Source: Bacteroidota bacterium (GTDB lineage: Bacteria; Bacteroidota; Bacteroidia; B-17B0; Aurantibacillaceae). From it: 61,925 nucleotides of DNA. Of this stretch, positions 9,287 through 18,187 are shown piece after piece; position 1 is the stretch's first letter, and each line of letters starts with the position of its first letter. The stretch covers positions 1 through 61,925 of the forward strand of contig JAJONO010000021.1 of NCBI GenBank assembly GCA_021323535.1, given 5' to 3'. A program made the translations under genes and the position numbers. The notes below the pieces were generated by a model. That model saw only the letters and a program-made list of their open reading frames with translations, did no database searches and was not told where the DNA came from.

Positions 9287-11011
9287 ATGATCAAGTATTT
9301 AATGAACCAGAAGAACCCGTCCTCGCATTACATCTATATAGATCTTATAATTGACACTATAAAATCGGATACTCTCCGCTTGCAGCTTCCTGCCTGGCGC
9401 CCCGGCCGGTATGAACTTGGTAATTTCGCGAAAAATGTAAAAAGGGTAGATGCGTTTAACGAAAAGAATGAAGCTATTCCTTACACCAAGTTAAACAAAG
9501 ATCTGTGGGAAATAAATACAAAGAATTGCAATTACATAAAAGTCACTTACAGTTATTACGCGGCTGAATTAAATGCCGGCGCCTGCTTTGCCGACACTAT
9601 GCAATTATATGTGAATCCGGTTCATTGTTGCCTGGCTGTTGAGGGAAGAACTCATGAAGAGCACCAGGTGGAACTACAGGTTCCGGATACTTACAAAATT
9701 GCAACATCAATGGTTGTAGATGGAAAAACATTGAAAGCCATGAACTATGAAGAACTGGTAGATTCACCTTTCATTGCTTCTGCAAATATTCAATCGGATG
9801 TTTATACAGAGAACAATATTAAATTTCATTTACACTTTGTTGGTGAATGTAAACCCGACTGGCAGAAAATAAAAACCGATTTCTCTGCATTTACCAGGAA
9901 GCAACTCGAGTTCTGGGGCGGTTGTCCCGTCGACGATTATCATTTTCTGTTCCAGGTTCTTCCACATAAATTTTATCATGGAGTCGAACATCAGAAAAAT
10001 ACGGTTATTGCCATTGGCCCGGGTTATGCCATTAATGGTGGAGCAACGTATGAAGACATTCTCGGTGTAGGTTGTCATGAATTGTTTCACACCTGGAACA
10101 TTAAGTACATTCGTCCGGCCGAAATGCTCCCCTACGATTATACTAAAGAAAATTACGCCAGAACAGGTTATGTGTATGAAGGTTTCACTACGTATTACGG
10201 CGACAAATTATTATTAAGCAGCAGCGTTTTCAGCAACGAAGATTATTTTAAAACATTGCAGGAACGTCTTGTAAAACACTTTCATAATTTCGGAAGATAT
10301 AACCTGAGCGTGGCGCACAGCAGCTGGGAAACCTGGCTGGACGGCTATGTTCCAGGGGTGCCTTACCGTAAAACGAACATTTACGACGAAGGAAATTTAA
10401 TTGCCTTCATACTTGATACAAAGATCATGCGCGCCACTTCCAACAAAAAATGTTTACGTGATGTGTGCGTGCTATTGTATGAACGTTTCGGAAAGAAAAA
10501 TAAAGGCTACAGCGAACAGGATATTATTGGTCTTGTTAATGAAGTAAGCGGAGAAAATCATACTGAGTTCTTCACAAACTTTGTTTATACACCAAATGAT
10601 TTTGAAGTTCCGTTAAAAGAAGCCTTCGATTATCTGGGAATAGAATTTCATAAAGAAAAGAACGTGCACACCTGCGAACACTATTTCGGATTTAAGGTCA
10701 TGGATAACGGTCCCTTTGTAAGAGTTACATTAGTTGCTCCGTATTCGCCTGCCTGGAAATCGGGATTGTTTGCCGGTGATGAAATTATGGCGGTAAATGG
10801 TATAATGGTGAAAAATAATTTCAATCACTGGCTGCAGTATTTTTTAAATGAAGATGAAATTCATTTAACGGTGAATAGCAACGAACATTTAAAAACCTTG
10901 ATTTTACAGAAGGATAAAAAAGGAAATTCGTATTTCTTCAATCCGGTGCTCAAATTAAACAGTTCAAACCCCGAAACGTTAAAACGATTTGAAGTGTGGA
11001 AGAAATTTTAG
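9287..11011 (+). CDS. M61 (glycyl aminopeptidase-type) metallopeptidase with PDZ domain
   Basis: A 574-residue protein of the M61 family. An N-terminal beta-sandwich domain (about 10-180, with the family motif LQLPAWRPGRYELGNFAKNV) precedes a thermolysin-like catalytic domain with zinc motif HELFH at 264-268 and the downstream glutamate helix YEGFTTYYGD. A C-terminal PDZ-like domain (about 465-545) contains PAWKSGLFAGDEIMAVNG. Family members cleave N-terminal Gly or Ala residues. No signal peptide is visible, so it is probably cytoplasmic. It is divergent from the TPR gene, with only 41 bp between the two start codons. Confidence 0.92.
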   Translation: MIKYLMNQKNPSSHYIYIDLIIDTIKSDTLRLQLPAWRPGRYELGNFAKNVKRVDAFNEKNEAIPYTKLNKDLWEINTKNCNYIKVTYSYYAAELNAGACFADTMQLYVNPVHCCLAVEGRTHEEHQVELQVPDTYKIATSMVVDGKTLKAMNYEELVDSPFIASANIQSDVYTENNIKFHLHFVGECKPDWQKIKTDFSAFTRKQLEFWGGCPVDDYHFLFQVLPHKFYHGVEHQKNTVIAIGPGYAINGGATYEDILGVGCHELFHTWNIKYIRPAEMLPYDYTKENYARTGYVYEGFTTYYGDKLLLSSSVFSNEDYFKTLQERLVKHFHNFGRYNLSVAHSSWETWLDGYVPGVPYRKTNIYDEGNLIAFILDTKIMRATSNKKCLRDVCVLLYERFGKKNKGYSEQDIIGLVNEVSGENHTEFFTNFVYTPNDFEVPLKEAFDYLGIEFHKEKNVHTCEHYFGFKVMDNGPFVRVTLVAPYSPAWKSGLFAGDEIMAVNGIMVKNNFNHWLQYFLNEDEIHLTVNSNEHLKTLILQKDKKGNSYFFNPVLKLNSSNPETLKRFEVWKKF

Positions 11012-11029
11012 AAAGCACAGATCTTTTTT

Positions 11030-11098
11030 TAGCTGCAGATTACTAATATTTTCACAGATCATCAGCGTAAATCTGTGTAATCCGCGGCTTTTTCAATA
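11030..11098. repeat. Intergenic 'cacagat' repeat, copy near 11 kb
   Basis: Contains the words gcagatt, cacagatca, aaatctgtgtaat and ccgcgg. Related words occur in the gap at 50338-50450 (gccacggatttcacagatt ... gatctgtg) and more weakly at 20670-20710, 29745-29800 and 53285-53320. It looks like a decayed dispersed intergenic repeat. Confidence 0.4.
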
Positions 11099-11221
11099 CT
11101 TAGATGCTCGCATTTTCTGAATAACTTCTGAATTCCTTGTTCAAAACTTTGGCCTTTTCATTTAACATTTTTAACAAAAAAAGCTAATTTCACCGCATTA
11201 ATTAATTAAAACAAAGACAAA

Positions 11222-11608
11222 ATGGAACAAAACAACACAAATGCACCTGCTAATGCGAACGCCGGTAAAGGTATGGGTATTGCGGGTATGATCTTAGGAA
11301 TTGTAGCAATCATCGTATCATTCGTACCATGTTTCGGATGGTGGGCGATTGTTTTAGCTGTAGTGGGATTAGTACTTTCGGTAGTAAGCATGTCACAGGC
11401 TAAAAAAGCGGGGGCTTCAAAAGGTATGGCAATTGCAGGTATGATCTGCTCGATTCTTGCTATTATCATTGGCTCGATCTGGGTTTTCCTTATCGCAAAA
11501 GGTGCTGATATGGCTGCAGAAGCTATTCAGAATTCAGGAGCTCTTGATTCATTGAACAAAGCAATGGATCAGTTAAAAGAGATTACTGATACTACACAAG
11601 CTCACTAA
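11222..11608 (+). CDS. Small DUF4190-type membrane protein
   Basis: A 128-residue protein with two Gly/Ala/Ile-rich hydrophobic hairpins (about 21-60 and 68-98) joined by a short basic SQAKKAGASKGM loop. This is the DUF4190 pattern (GMGIAGMILGIVAI...GMAIAGMICSILAI). The two hairpins are near-repeats of each other. The C-terminal tail is hydrophilic and helical. The family is uncharacterised. The next gene starts 6 bp downstream, so it begins a run of small membrane proteins. Confidence 0.85.
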   Translation: MEQNNTNAPANANAGKGMGIAGMILGIVAIIVSFVPCFGWWAIVLAVVGLVLSVVSMSQAKKAGASKGMAIAGMICSILAIIIGSIWVFLIAKGADMAAEAIQNSGALDSLNKAMDQLKEITDTTQAH

Positions 11609-11613
11609 AAAAT

Positions 11614-12003
11614 ATGCATAGAACTCCCGCTCATGTAACCATAAGTTGGGTGTTCTTAATTTTAATAGGAATAGCGTTTGGCTATTCCTATTTTTTTTAT
11701 CCGAACTCGCATCCCATTCCCTGTATGATCAAAGAATATACGGGAAAAGATTGCGCCACCTGCGGCTTTTCAAGATCGTTTTCCAATTTTGTTCATTTTC
11801 AGTTTGCCGAAGGAAAATCTTACAACACGCTCGCGTTCCCGGTTTTTTTGTTTTTTGTTTTACAGTTTTTTCTTCGGCTCGCCATTGTTATTCATTATAG
11901 AACCACAAAAAAAGAGCTGGGTCCGCTCATCATTAAAAGCGATGTCATTATTAGTATTTCAGGTTTTTTATTAGCATTTTTACCAATACTATTTAAGACC
12001 TGA
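11614..12003 (+). CDS. DUF2752-type membrane protein
   Basis: A 129-residue protein with three predicted transmembrane helices. It carries the DUF2752 signature CxxCGxxR-like block after the first helix: C37...GKDCATCGFSRSF, with the two close Cys residues and the Arg conserved. Family members are uncharacterised and often sit beside DUF4190 or TM2-type genes, as here. Spacing to both neighbours is under 10 bp, so an operon is likely. Confidence 0.85.
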   Translation: MHRTPAHVTISWVFLILIGIAFGYSYFFYPNSHPIPCMIKEYTGKDCATCGFSRSFSNFVHFQFAEGKSYNTLAFPVFLFFVLQFFLRLAIVIHYRTTKKELGPLIIKSDVIISISGFLLAFLPILFKT

Positions 12004-12008
12004 TTACC

Positions 12009-12524
12009 ATGGAAAACAATTATAACGACGGGTTTGTAAACGACCTTAAAAAAGAACCTGCGCGTCCGCAGTTCTTATCAGTGTTATGCGTTCTCACTTT
12101 TATCTGGAGTGGCATTATGATACTTGGCTACGGCATACTTGCCTGTTGTCTTGCTTTTGGCGAGGAAACGGCCAACATGTTTGTGGAAAGAATGACCGAA
12201 AGCAATCCTACTATCAATATCAGCGATCCGGCGGAATTCTGTAAACAGATAGGCATGGTAGGAGTACTTGGCCTGCTCGCTAAAACCGTTACACTTATAG
12301 GCGCCATAATGATGTGGAAATTGAATAAGATCGGCTTCTTTTTATACATAGCAGCCGAATTGTCCACTTATTTTTTCGGCCTGGATATTAACGCCAGCAC
12401 CGAAGAAGGGAAATCGTACGGTTTTTTGATCTTCACTATTATACTGGATCTGATTTTTGTTGGTATGTACGCGCTTAACCTCAAACACATGAACAAAGAA
12501 AGATTAAACAACAACGTAGCTTAA
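12009..12524 (+). CDS. Hypothetical multi-pass membrane protein
   Basis: A 171-residue protein with an N-terminal hydrophilic stretch (KKEPARPQFLSVLCVLTFIWSG) and about four hydrophobic helices (25-50, 80-100, 105-125, 140-160). It ends in LKHMNKERLNNN. The start is preceded by RPQFL-type sequence seen in Bacteroidota DUF4064-like or similar membrane proteins, but I cannot assign a family firmly. It sits 5 bp after the DUF2752 gene and 4 bp before the peptide transporter gene, so it belongs to the same transcript. Confidence 0.75.
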   Translation: MENNYNDGFVNDLKKEPARPQFLSVLCVLTFIWSGIMILGYGILACCLAFGEETANMFVERMTESNPTINISDPAEFCKQIGMVGVLGLLAKTVTLIGAIMMWKLNKIGFFLYIAAELSTYFFGLDINASTEEGKSYGFLIFTIILDLIFVGMYALNLKHMNKERLNNNVA

Positions 12525-12528
12525 TCTC

Positions 12529-14202
12529 ATGGCAGAATCCAAATACCCCAAAGGATTATTTTTTTTAGTGTTCACAGAATTCTGGGAACGTTTCGGTTAT
12601 TATTTAATGATCGGAATTTTTTTCCTTTACATGACCACCGATACTACTAAAGGTGGAATGGGATGGGATAACGGCACAGGCTCCGATATCTTCGGAACAT
12701 TTATAGCACTGGCTTATCTTACACCTTTTATGGGCGGCCTCCTTGCAGATCTTAAATTAGGTTACCGCTTTTCTATTACACTCGGAGGAATTTTAATGGG
12801 CATTGGCTATTGCATGCTCGCTATTCCCGAGAAGTGGGCCTTTTATTCGGCCCTTGCAGTGATGGTGGTTGGTAATGGATTTTTTAAACCTAATATTTCA
12901 ACGCTTCTCGGAAATTTATTCAATGATCCTAGGTACAGGACCCAAAAAGATACAGGTTACAATATTTTTTACATGGGAATTAATATCGGCGCGTTCATCT
13001 GCAATTTCGTTGCTGCTATCATGCGGAATAAAATCGGCTGGAACGGTGCTTTTATTACAGCAGGCATTGGAATGTTTTTAGGAGTTATCACGTTCTGGAT
13101 CGGGATGAAACATTACAAACATGTGGATGTAAGAAAAGAACCGAAACCAGAAGACAAACCTTTGCTCATGCAGTTTGTAAAAGTATTATTGTCAGGGATT
13201 GCGTTTGCAGTTATTGGCTGGCAGGTTCCAACCGCTCTCTGGGGCGAAGGCGATAAGATTTACACGATCATGGGAAGCAGAAGCACTGATGCCTTCTTTA
13301 TGTTCTGCATTCCGGTTATCTATTTTTATTCATCCATTTATTTCAAAGCTAACAAGGAAGAAAGAAAACCCCTTGGCACTATGTTCACCATTTTCCTTAT
13401 CGTAATTTTATTCTGGGCCATTTTTAAGCAGAACGGAACTGCACTTACAACTTATGCAGAGTATTATACTGATCGGGAAAGCCCGGCTGCTATTACTGCA
13501 GTTACCGAAAACCTTGGATTTTCAGAAAAATTAGTAGCAGAGAATAAGGAAGTTAGTCAGCTTGACGAACAGTTCCGGAAAATAAAAGACACAGAAGGGA
13601 ATCCCGTTAAGTGTAAAGATTATCCGCCGTATTTTAAAAATCTTGAAAGTTCTAAAGTTCCCAAACAAGGAGAATCCATTAATCTTGTAAATACAGAAAT
13701 TTTTCAATCCATAAATCCCTTCTTTGTTGTTTCTCTAACGCCATTGGTTATTGCCTTTTTCGCTTTCATGAGGAAACGGGGAAAGGAACCTACTACGGCT
13801 ACAAAAATCGCTTATGGATTATTGATCAGCGCCCTTTCTACACTGGTAATGGTTGCTGCGGTTTATTCTACAGATAATGGAATGAATAAGGCAAGTGCCT
13901 GGTGGCTTATTGCAAGTTACGGTGTTGTTACAGTAGGAGAATTACTTCTGAGTCCAATGGGATTATCGATGGTTTCAAAATTATCGCCGGTACGCTTAAC
14001 CGCTTTAATGATGGGAGGCTGGAGTCTTGCTACATCCATTGGAAATAAACTGAGCGGTGTGCTCGCCAAAAACTGGGATAAATTTGATAATAAAGCAAAC
14101 TACTTCTGGCTGAACTTTGCGTTACTGATGTTCGCGTTTATAATTATGATGCTCCTCCTGAAGCGACTCAACCGCGTGTTCCACGAAGGAAAACATAACT
14201 AA
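12529..14202 (+). CDS. POT-family proton-coupled di/tripeptide transporter
   Basis: A 557-residue polytopic membrane protein. The POT/PTR signature EFWERFGYY lies in helix 1 (the ExxER proton-coupling motif), and a second POT block with NGFFKPNISTLLGNL follows. Length and helix pattern fit 12-14 transmembrane segments. About 70 hydrophilic residues between the central helices (roughly 325-395) form a periplasmic or extracellular insertion seen in Bacteroidota members. It imports short peptides with protons. It ends 1 bp before pdxH. Confidence 0.93.
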   Translation: MAESKYPKGLFFLVFTEFWERFGYYLMIGIFFLYMTTDTTKGGMGWDNGTGSDIFGTFIALAYLTPFMGGLLADLKLGYRFSITLGGILMGIGYCMLAIPEKWAFYSALAVMVVGNGFFKPNISTLLGNLFNDPRYRTQKDTGYNIFYMGINIGAFICNFVAAIMRNKIGWNGAFITAGIGMFLGVITFWIGMKHYKHVDVRKEPKPEDKPLLMQFVKVLLSGIAFAVIGWQVPTALWGEGDKIYTIMGSRSTDAFFMFCIPVIYFYSSIYFKANKEERKPLGTMFTIFLIVILFWAIFKQNGTALTTYAEYYTDRESPAAITAVTENLGFSEKLVAENKEVSQLDEQFRKIKDTEGNPVKCKDYPPYFKNLESSKVPKQGESINLVNTEIFQSINPFFVVSLTPLVIAFFAFMRKRGKEPTTATKIAYGLLISALSTLVMVAAVYSTDNGMNKASAWWLIASYGVVTVGELLLSPMGLSMVSKLSPVRLTALMMGGWSLATSIGNKLSGVLAKNWDKFDNKANYFWLNFALLMFAFIIMMLLLKRLNRVFHEGKHN

Positions 14203-14203
14203 C

Positions 14204-14851
14204 ATGATAGATCACAACGAGTATATTGACAAAGTACGTGCCGATTTTACAAAAGGCACTTTGGGAGAAACAGATGTTCTTGCCGATCCCAGCGAACAAT
14301 TTGAAGCGTGGCTCAAACAAGCTGTGGAATCTGAGGTTCCGGAGCTTCAGGCAATGAATCTTGCCACTGTTTACGACAACAGGCCCTCTTCAAGAATTGT
14401 TTATCTGCGTAAGATACACAATCATAAATTCTGGTGGTACGGCAACTACGACTCTAAAAAAGGACAAAGTCTCGAGCAAAATCCAAACGCGAGTCTCAAT
14501 TTTTTCTGGCCCGAATTACAACGACAGGTCCGCATCGAAGGTGTTGTAAAAAAAGCCACCGACGACAACAGTGATAATTATTTTAATTCACGCCCACTCG
14601 AATCTAAACTCGGGGCATGGGCCTCTGCACAAAGCTATAGACTTACTTCGCGAAAAGAATTAGAAGATAAACTCGAACAACTCCACAAACAATTCGAAGG
14701 CAAAGAAATTCCCCGCCCGCCACATTGGGGAGGCTGGGTTTTAAAGGCCAATTATTACGAATTCTGGCAGGGAAGACCAAGTCGTCTCCATGATCGTATC
14801 TGTTACGAGCAGCAGGGCGAAACCTGGAATATCTTTAGACTGGCTCCATAA
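14204..14851 (+). CDS. pdxH: Pyridoxamine 5'-phosphate oxidase
   Basis: A 215-residue protein of standard length. It oxidises pyridoxine or pyridoxamine 5'-phosphate to pyridoxal 5'-phosphate with FMN and O2. Family blocks are intact: RIVYLRKIHNHKFWWYGNYDSKKG (FMN contacts), the SRPLESKLGAWAS segment, and the C-terminal PPHWGGW...EFWQGRPSRLHDR block that binds substrate and FMN. It begins immediately after the peptide transporter gene, so it is probably co-transcribed. It is the last gene of this run, with a 180-bp gap following. Confidence 0.97.
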   Translation: MIDHNEYIDKVRADFTKGTLGETDVLADPSEQFEAWLKQAVESEVPELQAMNLATVYDNRPSSRIVYLRKIHNHKFWWYGNYDSKKGQSLEQNPNASLNFFWPELQRQVRIEGVVKKATDDNSDNYFNSRPLESKLGAWASAQSYRLTSRKELEDKLEQLHKQFEGKEIPRPPHWGGWVLKANYYEFWQGRPSRLHDRICYEQQGETWNIFRLAP

Positions 14852-15006
14852 TTGTCGGTTAGATTGTAGTGAAGGCTTCTCAAATTTTGCCACATAGCTA
14901 CATAGATTTTTTATTTTCCAATTATGTTAAGCAGGAGTTATTCGTAGGAAAGATCCGAAGGATCCAGGTATTTAAACAATTTTAAACTATTCTGTAACTA
15001 AAGAAT

Positions 15007-15014
15007 TATCTTTG
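15007..15014 (+). promoter_or_regulatory. -7 box TATCTTTG
   Basis: This is a perfect TAnnTTTG match 18 nt upstream of ATG 15032. It follows a gap (14852-15006) that contains no gene but has the word ggaaagatccgaaggatcc, similar to one at 53228. Confidence 0.55.
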
Positions 15015-15031
15015 TACTTCTAATTTCTATT

Positions 15032-16087
15032 ATGACAAAACAAGATAAAATAAAAAATTTTGATCCAAACGGTATTGGCCAGTTAAACGATGGCATGTAT
15101 GGTTTACCTTTTTCATTAGAAGAATGTGAAACAGTTCTGGTTCCTGTTCCCTGGGAAGTAACAGTAAGTTATGGCGGAGGAACAGCCGATGGCCCGCAAG
15201 CAATACTTGATGCAAGTTACCAGGTTGATCTTTACGATCCGGTGGTAAAAGATGCATGGAAGCTTGGCATCGCCATGGATGCGATCGATGAAAACGTTAG
15301 AGCAAAAAGCAATGCACTTCGTGAAAACGCTGAAAAATATATTGACGCTTTAGCGAATGGCGCCGATGAAAATAATTCAGATATGAAATCGAAAGCAAAA
15401 GATATTCAGAACGAATGTCTCTGGCTTAACGATTGGGTGAAGAACCGCTGCCTTCATTTTTTAAATCAGAATAAATTAATCGGACTTGTTGGTGGCGATC
15501 ATTCAACACCATTGGGAATGATGCAGGCGCTTTCTGAGAAATTCGGAAATTATGCGATTCTGCAAATCGACGCGCATGCCGATTTACGCGATGCCTATGA
15601 AGGATTTGAATTTTCGCACGCGTCCATTATGTTCAATGCTTTAAAAATTAAACAGGTCGAGAAACTGGTGCAGGTCGGTATCCGCGATTATTGCGAAGAA
15701 GAATTAAATCTTATTAATAACAGTAACGGAAGAGTAAAAACATTTTTTGATCGCGATATAAAATACGCGCAATACAATGGCGATAGCTGGAACAGGATCT
15801 GCGACCGGATCATTAATGAATTACCTCAGAATATTTATTTAAGCTTCGACATCGATGGATTAGATCCGAAATTATGTCCGAACACGGGAACACCTGTTGC
15901 AGGAGGGTTTGAAGTGGAACAGGTTTTATTTCTGTTAGAGAAACTAGCGAAAAGCGGAAAACGAATCATTGCCTTCGATTTAAATGAAGTTTCTCCTGCA
16001 GAAGATAACGATTGGGATGCAAATGTAGCAGCAAGATTGTTGTACAGGATTTGTAACCTGGCCGCATTAAGCAATAAAAGAGTTTAA
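15032..16087 (+). CDS. Arginase/agmatinase-family ureohydrolase
   Basis: A 351-residue manganese hydrolase. All metal ligands are visible: GGDHS (H157), IDAHADLRD (D180, H182, D184) and SFDIDGLDP (D273, D275). An N-terminal region (WEVTVSYGGGTADGPQAI) and a ~50-residue insertion at about 88-140 are typical of the Bacteroidota agmatinase-like branch. The substrate could be agmatine, arginine or formiminoglutamate. Urocanate hydratase is present at 51.1 kb, but the two genes are 35 kb apart, so a histidine-pathway role (hutG) is only a possibility. It stands as a single-gene unit with its own promoter. Confidence 0.9.
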   Translation: MTKQDKIKNFDPNGIGQLNDGMYGLPFSLEECETVLVPVPWEVTVSYGGGTADGPQAILDASYQVDLYDPVVKDAWKLGIAMDAIDENVRAKSNALRENAEKYIDALANGADENNSDMKSKAKDIQNECLWLNDWVKNRCLHFLNQNKLIGLVGGDHSTPLGMMQALSEKFGNYAILQIDAHADLRDAYEGFEFSHASIMFNALKIKQVEKLVQVGIRDYCEEELNLINNSNGRVKTFFDRDIKYAQYNGDSWNRICDRIINELPQNIYLSFDIDGLDPKLCPNTGTPVAGGFEVEQVLFLLEKLAKSGKRIIAFDLNEVSPAEDNDWDANVAARLLYRICNLAALSNKRV

Positions 16088-16245
16088 TCCTGATGTAGCC
16101 AGAGGCTACAAAATAATCGGCACGAGGCAGAGCCTCACACCAGCGAGAAGCGACAAGCTCAACGCAGGCGGGAACAACAAATAAAATAAAAACTGTCATC
16201 CTGGGGCACGAAGGATCTGCATTTTAATAATGATAAAATAGATAA

Positions 16246-17475
16246 TTGAACAAAATACTTTTTATATTTTTTTCTTTGCTCTTTTCAATCCCCCTCTTCG
16301 CCAAAAAACTAAAAGAGGGAACGTACCGCGGCATTCTTATTCTTAACGAAGAAGAAAATATTCAACTGCCGTTTAACTTCGATGTAGTTTACAAAAAGAA
16401 AAAACCAACCATTATTATTCGTAATGCTGACGAAAAAATCAGAGTAGATGAAATTATGATCAAAGGCGATTCTGTAAAATTTAAAATGCCGGTGTTCGAT
16501 GCAGAATTCAAATGCGTGATGAAAGGAAATGATCTTGAAGGAATTTTCATCAATCATTATAGAAAAGAAAAAAACATTCTTAAGTTTTCCGCAAAGTACG
16601 GCGACTCGCAGCGGTTTAATTTCGTTCCCGGGAAACCAAATCCAATCTTCCATGGTAAATGGGAAATAACATTTTCTCCCAATACAAAAGACAGTTCAAA
16701 AGCCATTGGATTATTTTATCACCAGGAACAAACCGATTATATAACCGGGACCTTTCTCACCGAAACCGGCGACTACCGTTATCTTGAAGGCATGAAGAAC
16801 GGCGATAAATTGTATTTATCGTGTTTCGATGGCAGTCATGTTTTTTTATTTATAGCGCAGCTAAAAGACGGCGACATTTTAAAAGGAACGTTTTATAGTG
16901 GCGCTCATTGGCAGGAAAGCTGGACGGGAGTCAGAAATCCCGACTTTAAATTAAGGAATGCCGAAGAAATTACGATCGTAAAGAACCGCGATGAAAAAAT
17001 AAATTTCTCGTACCAGGACCTTAATAAAAAAATGATTTCCCTCAACGATAAGCAATTTGAGAACAAACCTGTCATTATACAGGTGATGGGAAGCTGGTGT
17101 CCGAATTGTATGGACGAAAGTATTTATCTTACCGAAGTATATAATCAGTATAAAAAAGACGGATTGGAAATAGTGGCCCTGGCTTTCGAAAAAACGAGTG
17201 ATTTTGAAAAGGCAAGCGCGCAGGTTTCGAGAATGACAAAACGTCTAAAAGTAAATTACACAGTATTATTACCTCTGCAAACCGGTAAAGACAAGGCCTC
17301 TGAAAGTCTTAGTTTTGTAAATAAGATCACCGCTTTTCCAACCACTATTTTCTTAAACAAAGAGCATAAGGTCGTAAAAATTCACACGGGGTTTAGCGGC
17401 CCGGCAACCGGAAATGATTATCTTAGCTTTAAAGAATCAACCGGCGCTTTTATCAGGAATTTATTGAAAGAATAA
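16246..17475 (+). CDS. Secreted protein with C-terminal thioredoxin/TlpA-like domain
   Basis: A 409-residue protein starting at TTG with a signal peptide (MNKILFIFFSLLFSIPLFA). The first ~245 residues are beta-rich. The rest is a TlpA/ResA-like thioredoxin fold with redox motif WCPNC (C285, C288) in MGSWCPNCMDE and the FPTTIFLNKEHKVV strand with its cis-proline region. It is periplasmic, probably reducing disulphides or serving cytochrome maturation. No ATG gives an in-frame start with a signal peptide, so TTG is preferred. It overlaps the next gene by one base (ribE ATG), so the pair is co-transcribed. Confidence 0.88.
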   Translation: MNKILFIFFSLLFSIPLFAKKLKEGTYRGILILNEEENIQLPFNFDVVYKKKKPTIIIRNADEKIRVDEIMIKGDSVKFKMPVFDAEFKCVMKGNDLEGIFINHYRKEKNILKFSAKYGDSQRFNFVPGKPNPIFHGKWEITFSPNTKDSSKAIGLFYHQEQTDYITGTFLTETGDYRYLEGMKNGDKLYLSCFDGSHVFLFIAQLKDGDILKGTFYSGAHWQESWTGVRNPDFKLRNAEEITIVKNRDEKINFSYQDLNKKMISLNDKQFENKPVIIQVMGSWCPNCMDESIYLTEVYNQYKKDGLEIVALAFEKTSDFEKASAQVSRMTKRLKVNYTVLLPLQTGKDKASESLSFVNKITAFPTTIFLNKEHKVVKIHTGFSGPATGNDYLSFKESTGAFIRNLLKE

Positions 17476-18062
17476 TGTTTACAGGGATCATAGAAACTTT
17501 AGCAAAACTCGAAGAAATAAAAAAGGAAAACACGAACGTGCATTTTACGTTTTCGTCTTCCATTACTCATGAATTAAAAATCGATCAGAGCGTATCTCAC
17601 AATGGCGTTTGTCTTACTGTTGTAAACATCAATGGCAACAAATATATTGTAACGGCCATCCAGGAAACTCTCCGGAGAACTAATCTTGGCGAATTAAAAA
17701 CAGGAGATCTGGTGAACCTGGAACGTTGCATGCCTGCCAATGGCAGATTTGATGGCCATATTGTACAAGGGCATGTGGATACAACTGCAGTTTGTAAAGA
17801 AATAAAGGACCTCAAAGGCAGCTTCGAATTTGTGTTTCAATATGCAAAAAACGAAAAACATATTACCGTTGAAAAGGGCAGTATCACTGTAAATGGTGTT
17901 AGTCTTACCGTGGTGCAGTCGGGACCCGATTACTTCTCTGTACACATCATTCCTTATACCCTCGAAAACACCAATTTTAAAGCCATTAAGCCGGGCTCGG
18001 CCATTAACCTGGAGTTTGATATCGTAGGCAAATATGTGGCTAAATTAATGTCACTTAAATAA
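17475..18062 (+). CDS. ribE: Riboflavin synthase
   Basis: A 195-residue enzyme converting two 6,7-dimethyl-8-ribityllumazine molecules to riboflavin. Two tandem barrel repeats are visible: MFTGIIE...SVSHNGVCLTVV with RRTNLGELKTGD, then GHIVQGHVDTTA...KGSITVNGVSLTVV with LENTNFKAIKPG. This is the canonical two-lumazine-site layout. The length is slightly short of the usual ~200-210 but complete. The ATG overlaps the TAA stop of the thioredoxin-like gene. No FMN riboswitch is visible upstream. Confidence 0.97.
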   Translation: MFTGIIETLAKLEEIKKENTNVHFTFSSSITHELKIDQSVSHNGVCLTVVNINGNKYIVTAIQETLRRTNLGELKTGDLVNLERCMPANGRFDGHIVQGHVDTTAVCKEIKDLKGSFEFVFQYAKNEKHITVEKGSITVNGVSLTVVQSGPDYFSVHIIPYTLENTNFKAIKPGSAINLEFDIVGKYVAKLMSLK

Positions 18063-18187
18063 GTTGTTTTTAGGCATTTTCTCTCTGTAATTTCGCAGAA
18101 TTTTATAATTTTATCCTGTTGTAATTTAACCTGACCTGTTCTTTGGATAAACTCCCCCATATAATGGTAAATACAACAGAATAAACA

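Noticed and set aside
17400-17475. FMN riboswitch before riboflavin synthase
   Set aside because: The gene starts inside the previous stop codon and there is no leader to hold a riboswitch.
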